A stretch of DNA of 64,000 nt from Zeimonas sp003577305 (GTDB taxonomy: Bacteria > Pseudomonadota > Gammaproteobacteria > Burkholderiales > Burkholderiaceae_E), in contig SZOX01000003.1 of assembly GCA_030263385.1 (NCBI GenBank), positions 62,001 through 126,000 on the forward strand, read 5' to 3'. This document shows, in pieces, positions 8,666 to 18,400 of this stretch. The position numbers and the translations under genes were made by a program. Below the pieces are notes generated by a model that made no database searches, was not told where the DNA came from, and worked only from the letters and a program-made list of their open reading frames with translations. The first letter of the stretch is position 1; every line of letters starts with the position of its first letter.

Positions 8666-9895
8666 ATGAGCAAGCAAGTGCAGGATGCCTACATCGTCGC
8701 GGCCACGCGCACGCCGGTCGGCAAGGCGCCCAGGGGCGTGTTCCGCAACATCCGGCCCGACGACCTTCTGGTGCACGCGATCCGCTCGGCGCTCGCGCAG
8801 GTGCCCGCGCTCGACCCGAAGACGATCGAGGACGCGATCGTCGGCTGCGCGATTCCCGAGGCCGAGCAGGGGCTGAACGTCGCGCGCCTCGGCGTGCTGC
8901 TGTCGGGGCTCCCCGACACGGTCGCCGGCGTGACGGTCAACCGGTTCTGCGCATCGGGGCTCACCGCGATCGCGATGGCGGCCGACCGGATTCGCGTCGG
9001 CGAGGCCGACGTGATGATCGCCGGGGGCACCGAGTCGATGAGCATGGTGCCGATGATGGGCAACAAGCCGTCGATCAACCCGCGCGTGTTCGAGGGCGAC
9101 GAGAACCTCGGCATTGCGTACGGCATGGGACTCACCGCCGAGAAGGTGGCGCAGCAGTGGAAAGTGACGCGCGAGGCGCAGGATGCCTTTGCGCTCGCGT
9201 CGCACCAGAAGGCGATCGCCGCGCAGCGCGCCGGAGAGTTCGCCGACGAGATCAGTCCGATCGAGGTGATCGAGCGCTTTCCGAACCTCGGCAGCCACGA
9301 GATCGAGGCGCGTACCCGCCGCGTGGAGCTCGACGAGGGGCCGCGCGCCGACACCACGCTGGAGGCGCTGGCGAAGCTGCGCGCGGTGTTCGCGGCACCG
9401 CGCGACCCGGCCGGCAAGCCCACCGGCATGGGCAGCGTCACCGCGGGCAACAGTTCGCAGACTTCCGACGGTGCCGGCGCGCTGATCCTCGTGTCCGAAC
9501 GCATGCTGAAGCAGTTCGGACTGGTGCCGCTGGCGCGCTTCGTGTCGTTCTCGGTGCGCGGCGTGCCGCCGAAGATCATGGGCATCGGTCCGAGGGAAGC
9601 GATCCCGGCCGCGCTGAAGGTCGCCGGCCTGAAGCTCGACGACATGGGCTGGATCGAGCTGAACGAGGCGTTCGCCGCGCAATCGCTCGCGGTGATCCAG
9701 GACCTCGGCCTGAACCCGGAAGTGGTCAACCCGATGGGCGGCGCGATCGCGCTCGGGCACCCGCTGGGCGCAACCGGCGCGATCCGTGCGGCGACCGTCG
9801 TGCACGCACTGCGCCGGCGCCAGCTGAAGTACGGGATGGTGACGATGTGCGTGGGCACCGGGATGGGCGCGGCGGGGATTTTCGAGCGCGTTTGA
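8666..9895 (+). CDS. fadA: Acetyl-CoA C-acyltransferase (3-ketoacyl-CoA thiolase, FadA type)
   Basis: 409 residues, the usual thiolase length. The nucleophilic cysteine is Cys95 in VNRFCASGLTAI. The catalytic histidine lies in GGAIALGHPLGATGA and the second cysteine in MVTMCVGTGMGAA near the C-terminus. It cleaves 3-ketoacyl-CoA to acetyl-CoA and a shortened acyl-CoA. AGGAGT precedes the ATG at 8666. Position directly after the HAD/ECH gene supports a degradative (FadA) role, not biosynthetic acetoacetyl-CoA synthesis, although both classes share these motifs. Confidence 0.93.
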   Translation: MSKQVQDAYIVAATRTPVGKAPRGVFRNIRPDDLLVHAIRSALAQVPALDPKTIEDAIVGCAIPEAEQGLNVARLGVLLSGLPDTVAGVTVNRFCASGLTAIAMAADRIRVGEADVMIAGGTESMSMVPMMGNKPSINPRVFEGDENLGIAYGMGLTAEKVAQQWKVTREAQDAFALASHQKAIAAQRAGEFADEISPIEVIERFPNLGSHEIEARTRRVELDEGPRADTTLEALAKLRAVFAAPRDPAGKPTGMGSVTAGNSSQTSDGAGALILVSERMLKQFGLVPLARFVSFSVRGVPPKIMGIGPREAIPAALKVAGLKLDDMGWIELNEAFAAQSLAVIQDLGLNPEVVNPMGGAIALGHPLGATGAIRAATVVHALRRRQLKYGMVTMCVGTGMGAAGIFERV

Positions 9896-9950
9896 GGCAA
9901 GGAAGGGAGCAGGGGCGCGGAGAAGGGAGCAGCGTCGCGAGGGGGGCCTT

Positions 9951-10880
9951 ATGGTTGCCGGTGCTGTGGGTGCGGGGACGGTGGAGTCCGGCGATAGGGG
10001 TGTCGAGGTGAGCGCGGGCGGGGGCTCGCGGTTCGAGCTGGCGACCTCCGACGGGGCGGTACTGGTGGCGCACCGGTTCGTCGCGCCGCAGGCGCGCGCG
10101 TCGGTCGTGATCGCGCCGGCAATGGGCGTGCCGCAGGCGTTCTATGGCGACTTCGCGACGTGGCTCGCGCAGCGCGGCTTCGATGTGCTCACTTTCGACT
10201 ACCGCGGCATCGGGCAGTCGGCGCCGCGCTCGCTCAGGCGCTATCGCGCGTCGATCGACGACTGGATCCGCCACGACTACGAAGCGGCGATCCGCGCGGC
10301 GCGCGCGCGCGCCGGCGCGGCGCCGGTGTACGTCGTCGGCCACAGCCTGGGCGCGCAACTGCTCGCGCTGCTGCCTTCTGCGGCCGAAGTGAGCGCACTG
10401 GTGGCGGTGGCCGGCGGCAGCGGCTACTGGGGCGGCTTTCCGGTGCGGCTGCGGCCGATGATGCTCCTGATGCTGCACGGTGCGGCACCGCTCGCGATGC
10501 CGCTCGCCGGCTACTTTCCCGGCCGCCGATTGCGAATGATCGGCGACCTGCCCGCCGACGTGATGCGGCAGTGGCGCCGCTGGTGCATGAATCCCGACTA
10601 TCTCGTCGGCGTGGAGCCGGGCGCCCGCGAGGCCTACGCGCGCGCACGCTTCGACCTGCTGTCGCTCACTTTCACGGACGACACGATGATGCCGCAGGGC
10701 AACGTCGATGCGCTGCACGCGCACCTGCGCGGGGTGAAGCGCGAGTCGCGGCGCCTGTCGCCGGCCGACGCTGGCGGGCCGATCGGGCACGTAGGTTTCT
10801 TCCGGCGGCGGTATCGCGATACGCTGTGGCCCGTCGCGGCGGACTGGCTGGATGCGCGCTCGGGCGTGCAGGCGCGCTGA
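9951..10880 (+). CDS. Alpha/beta hydrolase
   Basis: 309 residues with an alpha/beta-hydrolase fold. The nucleophile elbow VVGHSLGAQ places the catalytic serine at residue 132. FDYRGIGQSAPRSL upstream is the typical strand-4 region, and the last histidine is probably in PIGHVGFFRRRY. There is no signal peptide, so it is probably cytosolic; the first 25 residues are low in complexity and the true start may be slightly later. GAGGGGG precedes the ATG at 9951. Location among beta-oxidation genes suggests an ester or thioester substrate, but nothing in the sequence defines it. Confidence 0.8.
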   Translation: MVAGAVGAGTVESGDRGVEVSAGGGSRFELATSDGAVLVAHRFVAPQARASVVIAPAMGVPQAFYGDFATWLAQRGFDVLTFDYRGIGQSAPRSLRRYRASIDDWIRHDYEAAIRAARARAGAAPVYVVGHSLGAQLLALLPSAAEVSALVAVAGGSGYWGGFPVRLRPMMLLMLHGAAPLAMPLAGYFPGRRLRMIGDLPADVMRQWRRWCMNPDYLVGVEPGAREAYARARFDLLSLTFTDDTMMPQGNVDALHAHLRGVKRESRRLSPADAGGPIGHVGFFRRRYRDTLWPVAADWLDARSGVQAR

Positions 10881-10929
10881 GCAGGCAGTGCCCCTTCCGG
10901 CCCGCGCCGTCACCCCAGGAGAACGGACG

Positions 10930-11694
10930 ATGGACGTACTGACGAAAGTCGGCGAGGGCATCGCGACGATCGTGCTGAACCGGCCGGCGAAGAAGAACGC
11001 GCTGACCGCCCCGATGTACCAGGCGCTGGCCGACGCGCTGCGCGCGGCCGAGGCGGATGCGGCGGTGCGCTGCATCGTGATCCACGGCAGCGCCGACGCA
11101 TTCACCGCCGGCAACGACCTCGAAGACTTCCTGAACGAGCCGCCGCTCGGCGACGACGCGCCGGTGTTCCGCTTCCTGACCGCGCTGCCGGCCTGCACCA
11201 GGCCGCTGGTCGCCGCGGTGGCCGGGCCGGCGATCGGCGTGGGGACGACGATGCTGTTGCATTGCGACCTGGTCTACGCCGGCGAGAACGCCCGCTTCGC
11301 GCTGCCGTTCGCCCAGCTCGGCCTGTGTCCGGAGGCTGCGTCGAGCCTGTTGCTGCCGCTGGCGGTGGGGCACCTGCGCGCGGCCGAGAAGCTGCTGCTC
11401 GGCGAGCCGTTCGGCGCGCAGGAGGCGCGCGAGATGGGGCTGGTCAACAAGGTGCTGCCGGCGGGCGAAGTGATCGATCACGCGCTCGCCCAGGCGGGCA
11501 AGCTCGCGCGGCTGCCGGCCTCGTCGCTGCGCACCACCAAGCGGCTGATGAAGTCCGGGCTCGGTGCCGCGGTCGCGCAGCGCATGCGCGAAGAGGGCGA
11601 CGAGTTCCGCGCGATGCTCACCGCGCCGGCGGCGCGCGAGGCGTTCAGCGCGTTCCTCGCCAAGCGCAAGCCCGATTTCACGAAGTTCGGCTGA
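10930..11694 (+). CDS. Enoyl-CoA hydratase/isomerase family protein
   Basis: 254 residues, a single crotonase domain. NRPAKKNALTAPMY near residue 20, AFTAGNDLEDF near 60 and AAVAGPAIGVGTTMLLHCDLV near 100 are the oxyanion-hole and CoA-binding segments. The catalytic region QLGLCPEAASSLLLP has Glu where many hydratases have it, consistent with hydratase or isomerase activity. Start ATG at 10930 is preceded by AGGAGAAC. It lies 49 nt after the hydrolase gene, at the end of the plus-strand fad run, and converges with the thioesterase gene with only 5 nt between stops. It may serve unsaturated or branched acyl-CoA substrates that the bifunctional enzyme handles poorly; that is inference. Confidence 0.9.
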   Translation: MDVLTKVGEGIATIVLNRPAKKNALTAPMYQALADALRAAEADAAVRCIVIHGSADAFTAGNDLEDFLNEPPLGDDAPVFRFLTALPACTRPLVAAVAGPAIGVGTTMLLHCDLVYAGENARFALPFAQLGLCPEAASSLLLPLAVGHLRAAEKLLLGEPFGAQEAREMGLVNKVLPAGEVIDHALAQAGKLARLPASSLRTTKRLMKSGLGAAVAQRMREEGDEFRAMLTAPAAREAFSAFLAKRKPDFTKFG

Positions 11695-11699
11695 GAGGG

Positions 11700-12098
11700 T
11701 CAGGCCGGCGGCAGCACGCGCGGGCGGCGTTCGTCGTCGGTTGCCACGTAAGTGAGCGTCGCCTCTGTGACCCTGACGATCTCGTCGATCAGCTGGTTGC
11801 GCTGCGCGAAGACCTCGACGAAGACGGTGATCGAGGTGCGGCCCACGCGCACCACCTCGGCGTAGAAGCTCAACACGTCGCCGACGAACACCGGGTGCTT
11901 GAACAGGAACGAGTTGACCGCGATCGTGGCGACGCGCCCGTTCGCGCGGCGCATCGCAGGCAGTGCTCCGGCCATGTCGACCTGGGCCATGATCCAGCCG
12001 CCGAAGACGTCGCCGTGGACATTGGCGTCGGCGGGCATCGGCACCACGCGCAGTTCCGGGATGCGGCCGGGCGGCAGCGTGGTCGGTGTGGTTTCCAT
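11700..12098 (-). CDS. Acyl-CoA thioesterase, YciA/hotdog family
   Basis: 132 residues, a single hotdog domain. The motif DANVHGDVFGGWIMAQVDMAGA (residues about 24-45) carries the catalytic Asp/Gly region of the YciA and BACH-type acyl-CoA thioesterases. It hydrolyses acyl-CoA to the free acid and CoA in the cytosol. Start ATG at 12098 was preferred over a far longer upstream reading because homologues begin close to this point. It runs opposite to the fad genes and diverges from the ABC transporter gene; the 61-bp gap must hold both promoters. Linkage with beta-oxidation suggests control of the acyl-CoA/CoA balance. Confidence 0.88.
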   Translation of the reverse strand: METTPTTLPPGRIPELRVVPMPADANVHGDVFGGWIMAQVDMAGALPAMRRANGRVATIAVNSFLFKHPVFVGDVLSFYAEVVRVGRTSITVFVEVFAQRNQLIDEIVRVTEATLTYVATDDERRPRVLPPA

Positions 12099-12159
12099 GG
12101 TCGTGGGGGCGGATTGAGGAGCCTGGGCCCAGAATAGCGGTTTGCCTGCGAAACGCACA

Positions 12160-14055
12160 ATGCGCCGAGCCACCGTTCTCGATCCCCCCGCGGCGCCGGG
12201 CACCGCCGCGGTGCGCGGCGACTGGCACACGATCGGGCGCCTCCTGCCCTATCTTTGGGCCTACCGCTGGCGCGTGGGCCTGGCGCTCGCGTGCCTGGTC
12301 GCGGCGAAGCTCGCCAACGTGGGCGTGCCGCTGGTGCTCAAGCAGATCGTCGATGCGCTCGACCTGAAGCCGGGCGACCCGCGCGTCGCGCTGGTGGTCC
12401 CGGTGGCGCTGCTGGTCGCCTACGGACTGCTGCGGATGGCGGTGACCCTGTTCACCGAGCTGCGCGAAGTGTTCTTCGCGCGCGTCACCCACGACGCGTC
12501 GCGCACGATCACGCTGCAGGTGTTCCGCCACCTGCTGTCGCTGTCGCTGCGTTTTCATCTCGAGCGCCAGATGGGCGGCATGTCGCGCGACATCGAGCGC
12601 GGCTCGCAGGGTATCTCCAGCCTGATTTCGTACACGCTCTACAGCATCCTGCCTACGCTGGTCGAGATCGCGCTGGTCATCGGCTACCTGCTGGTGAACT
12701 ACGAGGCCTCGTTCGCCACGATCGCGCTGGCGGCGCTGGTGCTCTACGTCGCCTGGACGGTGCGGGTCACCGAGTGGCGCACGCAGTTCCGGCGGCAGGT
12801 CAACGAGCAGGACTCGCGCGCCAACACGCGGGCGATCGACGCGCTGATCAACTACGAGACGGTCAAGTACTTCGGCAACGAGGAATTCGAGGCGCGCCGC
12901 TACGACGAGAACCTGGTCGCCCGGATGCGCGCGGCGATTCGCGCGCAGACCTCGCTGTCGGTGCTCAACCTCGGCCAGAGCCTGGTGATCGCGACGGCGG
13001 TGGTGCTGCTTCTGTGGCGCGCGACCGCCGGCGTGGTCGCGGGCACGATGAGCCTGGGCGACCTGGTGCTTGTGAACGCGTTCATGATCCAGCTGTACGT
13101 CCCGCTCAATTTCCTCGGCGTGCTGTACCGCGAGATCAAGCAGGCCCTCACCGACATGGAACGGATGTTCAGGCTGATGGGCGAGCGTCGCGAGGTCGCC
13201 GACGCGCCGGGCGCGCCGGCGCTCGTGCTCGCCCCGGAGCGCGCGCCGACGATCCGCTTCGAGCGCGTCTCGTTCGCCTACGATCCGGTGCGCCCGATCC
13301 TGCACGAGGTCGATTTCGCGATGGCACCGGGCACCACCACTGCGGTGGTCGGCGCCAGCGGCGCGGGCAAGTCGACGCTGGCACGGCTTCTGTACCGCTT
13401 CTACGACGTCGCGTCGGGCCGCATCACGATCGACGGCCAGGACCTGCGCGAGGTGACGCAGTCGAGCCTGCGCGCGGCGATCGGCATCGTTCCGCAGGAC
13501 ACGGTGCTCTTCAACGACACGATCCGCTACAACATCGGCTACGGGCGTCCCGGGGCGAGCCGGGCGGAGATCGAGGCGGCCGCGCGTGCGGCGCAACTGG
13601 ACGACTTCATCGCGGCGCTGCCGCAGGGCTACGACAGCAACGTCGGCGAGCGCGGACTGAAACTCTCGGGCGGCGAGAAGCAGCGGGTGGCGATCGCGCG
13701 CACGCTGCTGAAGGATCCGCCGATCCTGATTCTCGACGAGGCGACCTCGGCGCTCGACAGCCGCAACGAGCAGGCGATCCAGGCTGCGCTGCGCCGCGTC
13801 GCGGTCGACCGCACGACGCTGGTCATCGCGCACCGGCTGTCGACGATCGTCGACGCCGACCAGATCCTGGTGATGTCGGGCGGACGCGTGGTCGAGCGCG
13901 GCAACCACGAGTCGCTGCTGCGCGCCGGCGGCGAATACGCGCGGCTGTGGGCGATGCAGCAGGCCGACGATGCGGCATCTGACGGCGGGTTGGCCGAATC
14001 CGGCGACGACGGGGATGCGCGGCGCGGCGCGCTGAAGCTCAGCGCGAGGGCTTGA
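12160..14055 (+). CDS. Atm1-type ABC exporter, fused permease and ATPase
   Basis: 631 residues from the ATG at 12160 (another start at 12142 is possible; neither has a strong ribosome-binding site). An N-terminal transmembrane domain with six helices is followed by the nucleotide-binding domain: Walker A GASGAGKST near residue 398, signature LSGGEKQR, Walker B ILILDEATSALD and the switch histidine in VIAHRLSTI. The segments RFHLERQMGG and INYETVKYFGNE are diagnostic of the Atm1/HMT1 branch, half-transporters that export glutathione-linked sulfur species or metal conjugates across the inner membrane. It works as a homodimer. The C-terminus overlaps the convergent lipoprotein gene by 17 nt. Confidence 0.93.
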   Translation: MRRATVLDPPAAPGTAAVRGDWHTIGRLLPYLWAYRWRVGLALACLVAAKLANVGVPLVLKQIVDALDLKPGDPRVALVVPVALLVAYGLLRMAVTLFTELREVFFARVTHDASRTITLQVFRHLLSLSLRFHLERQMGGMSRDIERGSQGISSLISYTLYSILPTLVEIALVIGYLLVNYEASFATIALAALVLYVAWTVRVTEWRTQFRRQVNEQDSRANTRAIDALINYETVKYFGNEEFEARRYDENLVARMRAAIRAQTSLSVLNLGQSLVIATAVVLLLWRATAGVVAGTMSLGDLVLVNAFMIQLYVPLNFLGVLYREIKQALTDMERMFRLMGERREVADAPGAPALVLAPERAPTIRFERVSFAYDPVRPILHEVDFAMAPGTTTAVVGASGAGKSTLARLLYRFYDVASGRITIDGQDLREVTQSSLRAAIGIVPQDTVLFNDTIRYNIGYGRPGASRAEIEAAARAAQLDDFIAALPQGYDSNVGERGLKLSGGEKQRVAIARTLLKDPPILILDEATSALDSRNEQAIQAALRRVAVDRTTLVIAHRLSTIVDADQILVMSGGRVVERGNHESLLRAGGEYARLWAMQQADDAASDGGLAESGDDGDARRGALKLSARA

Positions 14056-14608
14056 ACGGGCCGGGCGCGCGTGGCGAGGGCAGCGGGCGTGCTGCGGGCG
14101 GGGGCGGCCGATGCGGCCTGGCGCCCGGCGGGAGCGGCCGGTGATAGTGGTCGTGGCCGCCGAACCACCACAGACCGAAGGTCATCGGCACCCACGGATA
14201 CCAGCCGTAGTAGTAGCCCGGCACCACGGTGACCGGCGGCGCGGCGACGACTTCCGGCGGCAGCGCAGGCACCTTCGACATCTCTTCGGATTCGTCGCGC
14301 ACCGCATCGATCAATTCGCTGCCTGCGCCTTCACGCAGCAGCAGGTCGATGTCGGCGCCGCGCGCCGGCGCGAGCAGGCCGCGCTCGCGAATCTCTCCGA
14401 CGAGGTCGGCCTGCAGGCGGCCCGCGCGAAGCTCGGCGACGATTTCGCCGAGGCTCAACGGCGCGGGCAGTGGCGCGTAGGCGCCGGGAATGGCGGTGAC
14501 TTCGCCGTAGCGCACGCCTTGCGAGACGGCGCAGCCGCCCACGGCCAGCAGGGCAAGCGTCGCTGCTGCCGTCGTCGCCTGCCGCCATCTCGAACGCCGT
14601 GAGGTCAT
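14039..14608 (-). CDS. Putative lipoprotein with proline-rich tail, function unknown
   Basis: 189 residues. A signal peptide with a lipobox (LLAVGGC, acylated Cys26) marks it as a lipoprotein. The mature part has an alpha-helical middle (LGEIVAELRAGRL through GSELIDAVRDE), a hydrophobic aromatic stretch VVPGYYYGWYPWVPM, then a proline/histidine-rich C-terminus (HYHRPLPPG onward). I do not recognise a characterised family. The tail composition resembles small envelope lipoproteins that contact peptidoglycan or outer membrane, but this is only similarity in style. Two adjacent ATGs (14611 and 14608) could start it. It overlaps the end of the ABC exporter gene in convergent orientation. Confidence 0.7.
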   Translation of the reverse strand: MTSRRSRWRQATTAAATLALLAVGGCAVSQGVRYGEVTAIPGAYAPLPAPLSLGEIVAELRAGRLQADLVGEIRERGLLAPARGADIDLLLREGAGSELIDAVRDESEEMSKVPALPPEVVAAPPVTVVPGYYYGWYPWVPMTFGLWWFGGHDHYHRPLPPGARPHRPPPPAARPLPSPRAPGPFKPSR

Positions 14609-14778
14609 CATTCGAAAACGTGGCGACGGGCACGCCGGTTGACGTTGCGCAGGTTGCCGACCGGATCGTGCATCTCTCCCGCGCACCGAGTCGCCCGGCT
14701 GCTCAGGCGATGAGCCGCATCGGTTCCCGGACGCGGCGGGCGAGTGTGCGGTCTCGTCGCCATTCGACTCACTGCCGG

Positions 14779-15462
14779 TCACCGCGAGCACCAGGCACGA
14801 ACGGCGATCTCCCGGTGCGGGCCAGTGTGGACCAGGCAGGCCTTGTGGGACTCGTCGATCTCGAGATCGACGAAACGCCACCGTGTCGCGCGCTTGCCCG
14901 GGTTGCGGTCGTAGGCGAGTGCCGGCCCTGCCGCATCCGCGGCGATCGCGATGTCGGGGAGCGAGCGGCTCAGCCCTTCGCCGAGCGCCTTGACGTAGGC
15001 CTCCTTGCGAACCCATATCGTCGCGAGGATCGCCGCGCGCATCGGTTCGGCCGCCGCGCTCGCGACCGCGCGTTCCTCGGGCGACAGGATCCACAGGAAG
15101 TCGTCGAGCCTCGCGAAATCGCAGCGGATCCGTTCGACGTCGACGCCAACGTCGACGTCGCCGATCGCGTGCAATACCCAGCGCCCCGAGTGGCTTGAAT
15201 TGAAGCTGGGCACTGGCCCGCCGTCCGCGCGCAGCCGCGGCTTCCCGTGCCGTCCCTCTTCGAAGACGAGCGTCGCCGGATCGACGCCGAGCTGCCTCGC
15301 CAGGAGCACCCGTCGGGTGCTGCGCGCGACGACGAAGCGGTGCCGATCCTCGTCGCGGTAGAAGCTCGCGGCGCGCCGGACCTCGTCCGCGGTCAGCCGG
15401 CCGACGTGCCCGGCCATGCTGGCGATCTCGGCAGAGACGTCGACCGCCCAGACCTCAAGCAT
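14779..15462 (-). CDS. 4'-phosphopantetheinyl transferase, Sfp type
   Basis: 227 residues, the size of Sfp/AcpT enzymes. The two signature motifs are present: GVDVE at 106-110 and WVRKEAYVKAL at 150-160, supplying the Mg2+-binding Asp107, Glu109 and Glu154 and the lysines that bind CoA. It transfers phosphopantetheine from CoA to the conserved serine of carrier domains. The ATG at 15462 overlaps the end of the NRPS gene by 8 nt, which implies translational coupling and a dedicated role in activating the four carrier domains of this cluster (one on the loading protein and three on the synthetase). Confidence 0.93.
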   Translation of the reverse strand: MLEVWAVDVSAEIASMAGHVGRLTADEVRRAASFYRDEDRHRFVVARSTRRVLLARQLGVDPATLVFEEGRHGKPRLRADGGPVPSFNSSHSGRWVLHAIGDVDVGVDVERIRCDFARLDDFLWILSPEERAVASAAAEPMRAAILATIWVRKEAYVKALGEGLSRSLPDIAIAADAAGPALAYDRNPGKRATRWRFVDLEIDESHKACLVHTGPHREIAVRAWCSR

Positions 15463-18400
15463 CGGCGTCGGCCCATTTGCGGTTCGCGGACAACCCCGGG
15501 GACGACGTATCGTCGCGACCGATGGCGTCGGCGAGGATTCGCGCCAGCGACGCGGCGTGCGGTGCGTGCAGCATCCGGTTGTGGGCGCACTGCATGCTGC
15601 GCACCTCGACGCCGTCGCCGCTGAGCGCGCCCCAGCCGAGGGTCCGGTCGTCGTCCTCGATCGCGCCGACGAGGCGCTCGCCGCCTTCGGCGCGGACCAG
15701 CAGCACGCCCCCCGGGTACGGTCGCGGTCGGTAGGCCTCCCAGGCGGCGAGCATCCGGCGCGCCGAACGCTCCATGGCGAGCGTGAGTGCCGTCTGTTCC
15801 ACCTCGTCGCCTTCGAACAGCTCGCGTTCGCGAGGGCGCAGGTGCCTGATCATCGAGCGCACGCGACCTCCCAGATAGGCCAGCATCTGCGCCGGGTTCA
15901 TCCGGGCCGCCTCGCGCAGGTGCAGCAGCACGCGCATCGGCGCCGCATGCCGCCGCTGCTGGCCCGACACGCTGCAGTCGAGCAGCGCGAGCAGCGCCAC
16001 CGACTCGCCGCGCCGGTGCAACTGCTGGGCGATCTCGTGGACGATCTTGCCGCCCATCGAGTACCCGGCGAGCCGGTAGGGCCCCGCAGGCTGCACCTGG
16101 CGCATGTCTTCGATCATCCGCGTCGCGACCTCTTCGATCGAGAGGTCCGTGCCGTCGGCGCCGAAAGCGCCGGTGTCGAGCACGTGCAGCGTCTGGTTCG
16201 GACCGAGCGCCTTCGCGAGTTCATTGAGGATGATCAGCTGCCCGCCCCATCCGGACACGAAGAACAGCGCACGCGTTCCGTCGCCCGGCTGGATCGTCAC
16301 GACGCAGTTGCGCGCATCGCGCGCGGCGCCCTCGCGCAGCAGGGCCGCGAACCGGCGGATCGTCGGCGCCTCGAAGAACGACGCGGTGCGCAGCTGCCTG
16401 CCCATGCGTCGATCGATCTCGGCGAGCACGCGCACGGCGAGCATCGAGTGGCCACCGAGGTCGAAGAAATCGGCATCCAGCGCGATTCCGGGGCGCCCGA
16501 GCACCGACTCCCAGATGGTACGCAGCTCGCGCTCGATCGCGTCGCCGTCGTCGTCGTCGACCACGGTGCGCGGTTCGTCGGGCGCAGGCGCCGGCAACGC
16601 CGCGCGATCGAGCTTGCCGTTGGCGGTCAGGGGCAGCGCGTCGAGGTCGACGAAGGCGGCCGGGACCATGAACGAGGGCAAGCGCCGCGAGAGCGCGGCG
16701 CGCAGACTGGCCGCATCGAGGCGTTCGGCGCCGGGGCTCCAGACGACGTAGGCGGTCAGGCGGCGGTCGCCGCGCGCATGCTCGCGCACGATCACGGCCC
16801 GCTGTGCGACGCCGGGCAGCCTGCCGAGTGCGGCCTCGATCTCGCTCGGTTCGATGCGGGAGCCGCGCAGCTTGACCTGGCCGTCGTCGCGTCCGAGGTA
16901 GACGATGTTGCCGTCGGCGAGCAGGCGGACCCGGTCGCCGGTGCGGTACAGCCGCGCGCCGATCGGAGCGAGTGCCTCGACGAAGCGTTCGGCGTCCAGT
17001 TCGGGCCGGTTCAGGTAGCCGCGCGCGACGCCGGGGCCGCCGATGTACAGCTCGCCGTCGAGACCGGGCGCGACCGGCTGGCCGGCTTCGTCGAGCACGT
17101 AGGCGGTTGTGTTCGCGATCGGCCGGCCGATCGGGATGAAGCGTTGCGGTTCGGTCGCCGGTGTCACTTCGTGGTACAGCGCGAAGGTCGTCGTCTCGGT
17201 CGATCCGTACGCGTTGAGCAGGCGCCGCGGGGCGCCCGCCGCGAACACGCGCGCCACCGCGACCGGATCGAGCGCCTCGCCGCCGACCAGCAGCGTATCG
17301 AGCGGCGCGAACAGCCCGGGCGCACCTGCGGCGTGCTCGCTGAACAGCGCGCTGGTCATGAACATCGTGTCGATGCCGAAGCGCCGGAAGGCCGTCGCGA
17401 GCTCCGGCGCCGAGAGGATCGAGCGCGTCGGCAGCACCGCCAGGCGCGCCCCATTCAGCAATGCGCCCCAGATCTCGAAGGTCGACGCGTCGAACGCGGT
17501 GTTCGATGCGTGCGCGACGCAGTTCGCCGCGCCGAGCCGCACGTAGTCGGTATTGCAGACGAGCCGTGCGACCGCCCGGTGCGGGATCATCACGCCCTTG
17601 GGTATGCCGGTCGAGCCCGACGTGTACATCACGTAGGCGAGGGACGCCGGGCCCGCTCGCGGCACCGGATCGGAGGCCGGCTGTCGCGCGACGAGCGCGG
17701 CTTCGTCGTCGAGGTCGAGCACGGTGAGGCCTTCGGGCGCGAGCCGCTGCGTGACCGAGCGGTCGGTGATCAGCACGCGTGCCGTGCTGTCGGCGAGCGC
17801 GAAGGCGTTGCGCTGCGCCGGATGCTCGGGATCGAGCGGAACGTATGCGCCGCCGGCCTTGACGATCGCGAGCGTGGCGACCACCGAGCGCAGCGAGCGC
17901 GGCAGGCAGACGCCGACGCGCACCTCGTGTGCCACGCCGAGTTCACGCAGCCGGTGCGCGAGCCGGTTCGCGTCGCGACTCAGCGTTGCGTAGTCGACCG
18001 GACCGCTTTCGGAGTCGATCGCAACCGCGATCGGGTTGCGTCGAACCTGCCGCTCGAACAACTGCTGCAGCCCGACTTCGTCCGGAAACGGCCTGGCGGT
18101 GCGGTTCCAGTCGACGAGGACGCGTTGCCGCAGCGTCGCGTCCATCATCGGCAAACCGGCGACCCGCGCGTCGGGATCGGCGAGGATCGCGTCGATCAGT
18201 CGGCGGTAGTCGTTCGCGATGCGTTGCACGTCCGCATCGTCGAACCGGTCGGCCGCGTACTCGTAGACCAGTTCGACGCCGCCATCACCGGGTTGCGGGA
18301 TCGCGATCACGCTGAGGTCGAACTTCGAGGTGCCGTTGGCGATCGCCTCGCGTACGCTCCAGCGCAGGGGCCCGAAGCTCGGATCGATCGCCAGCGCGTC

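Noticed and set aside
10672..13908. A 1078-codon minus-strand open frame opposite the enoyl-CoA hydratase and the ABC exporter
   Set aside because: Composition is Arg/His-rich nonsense and it runs across several clear genes on the other strand.
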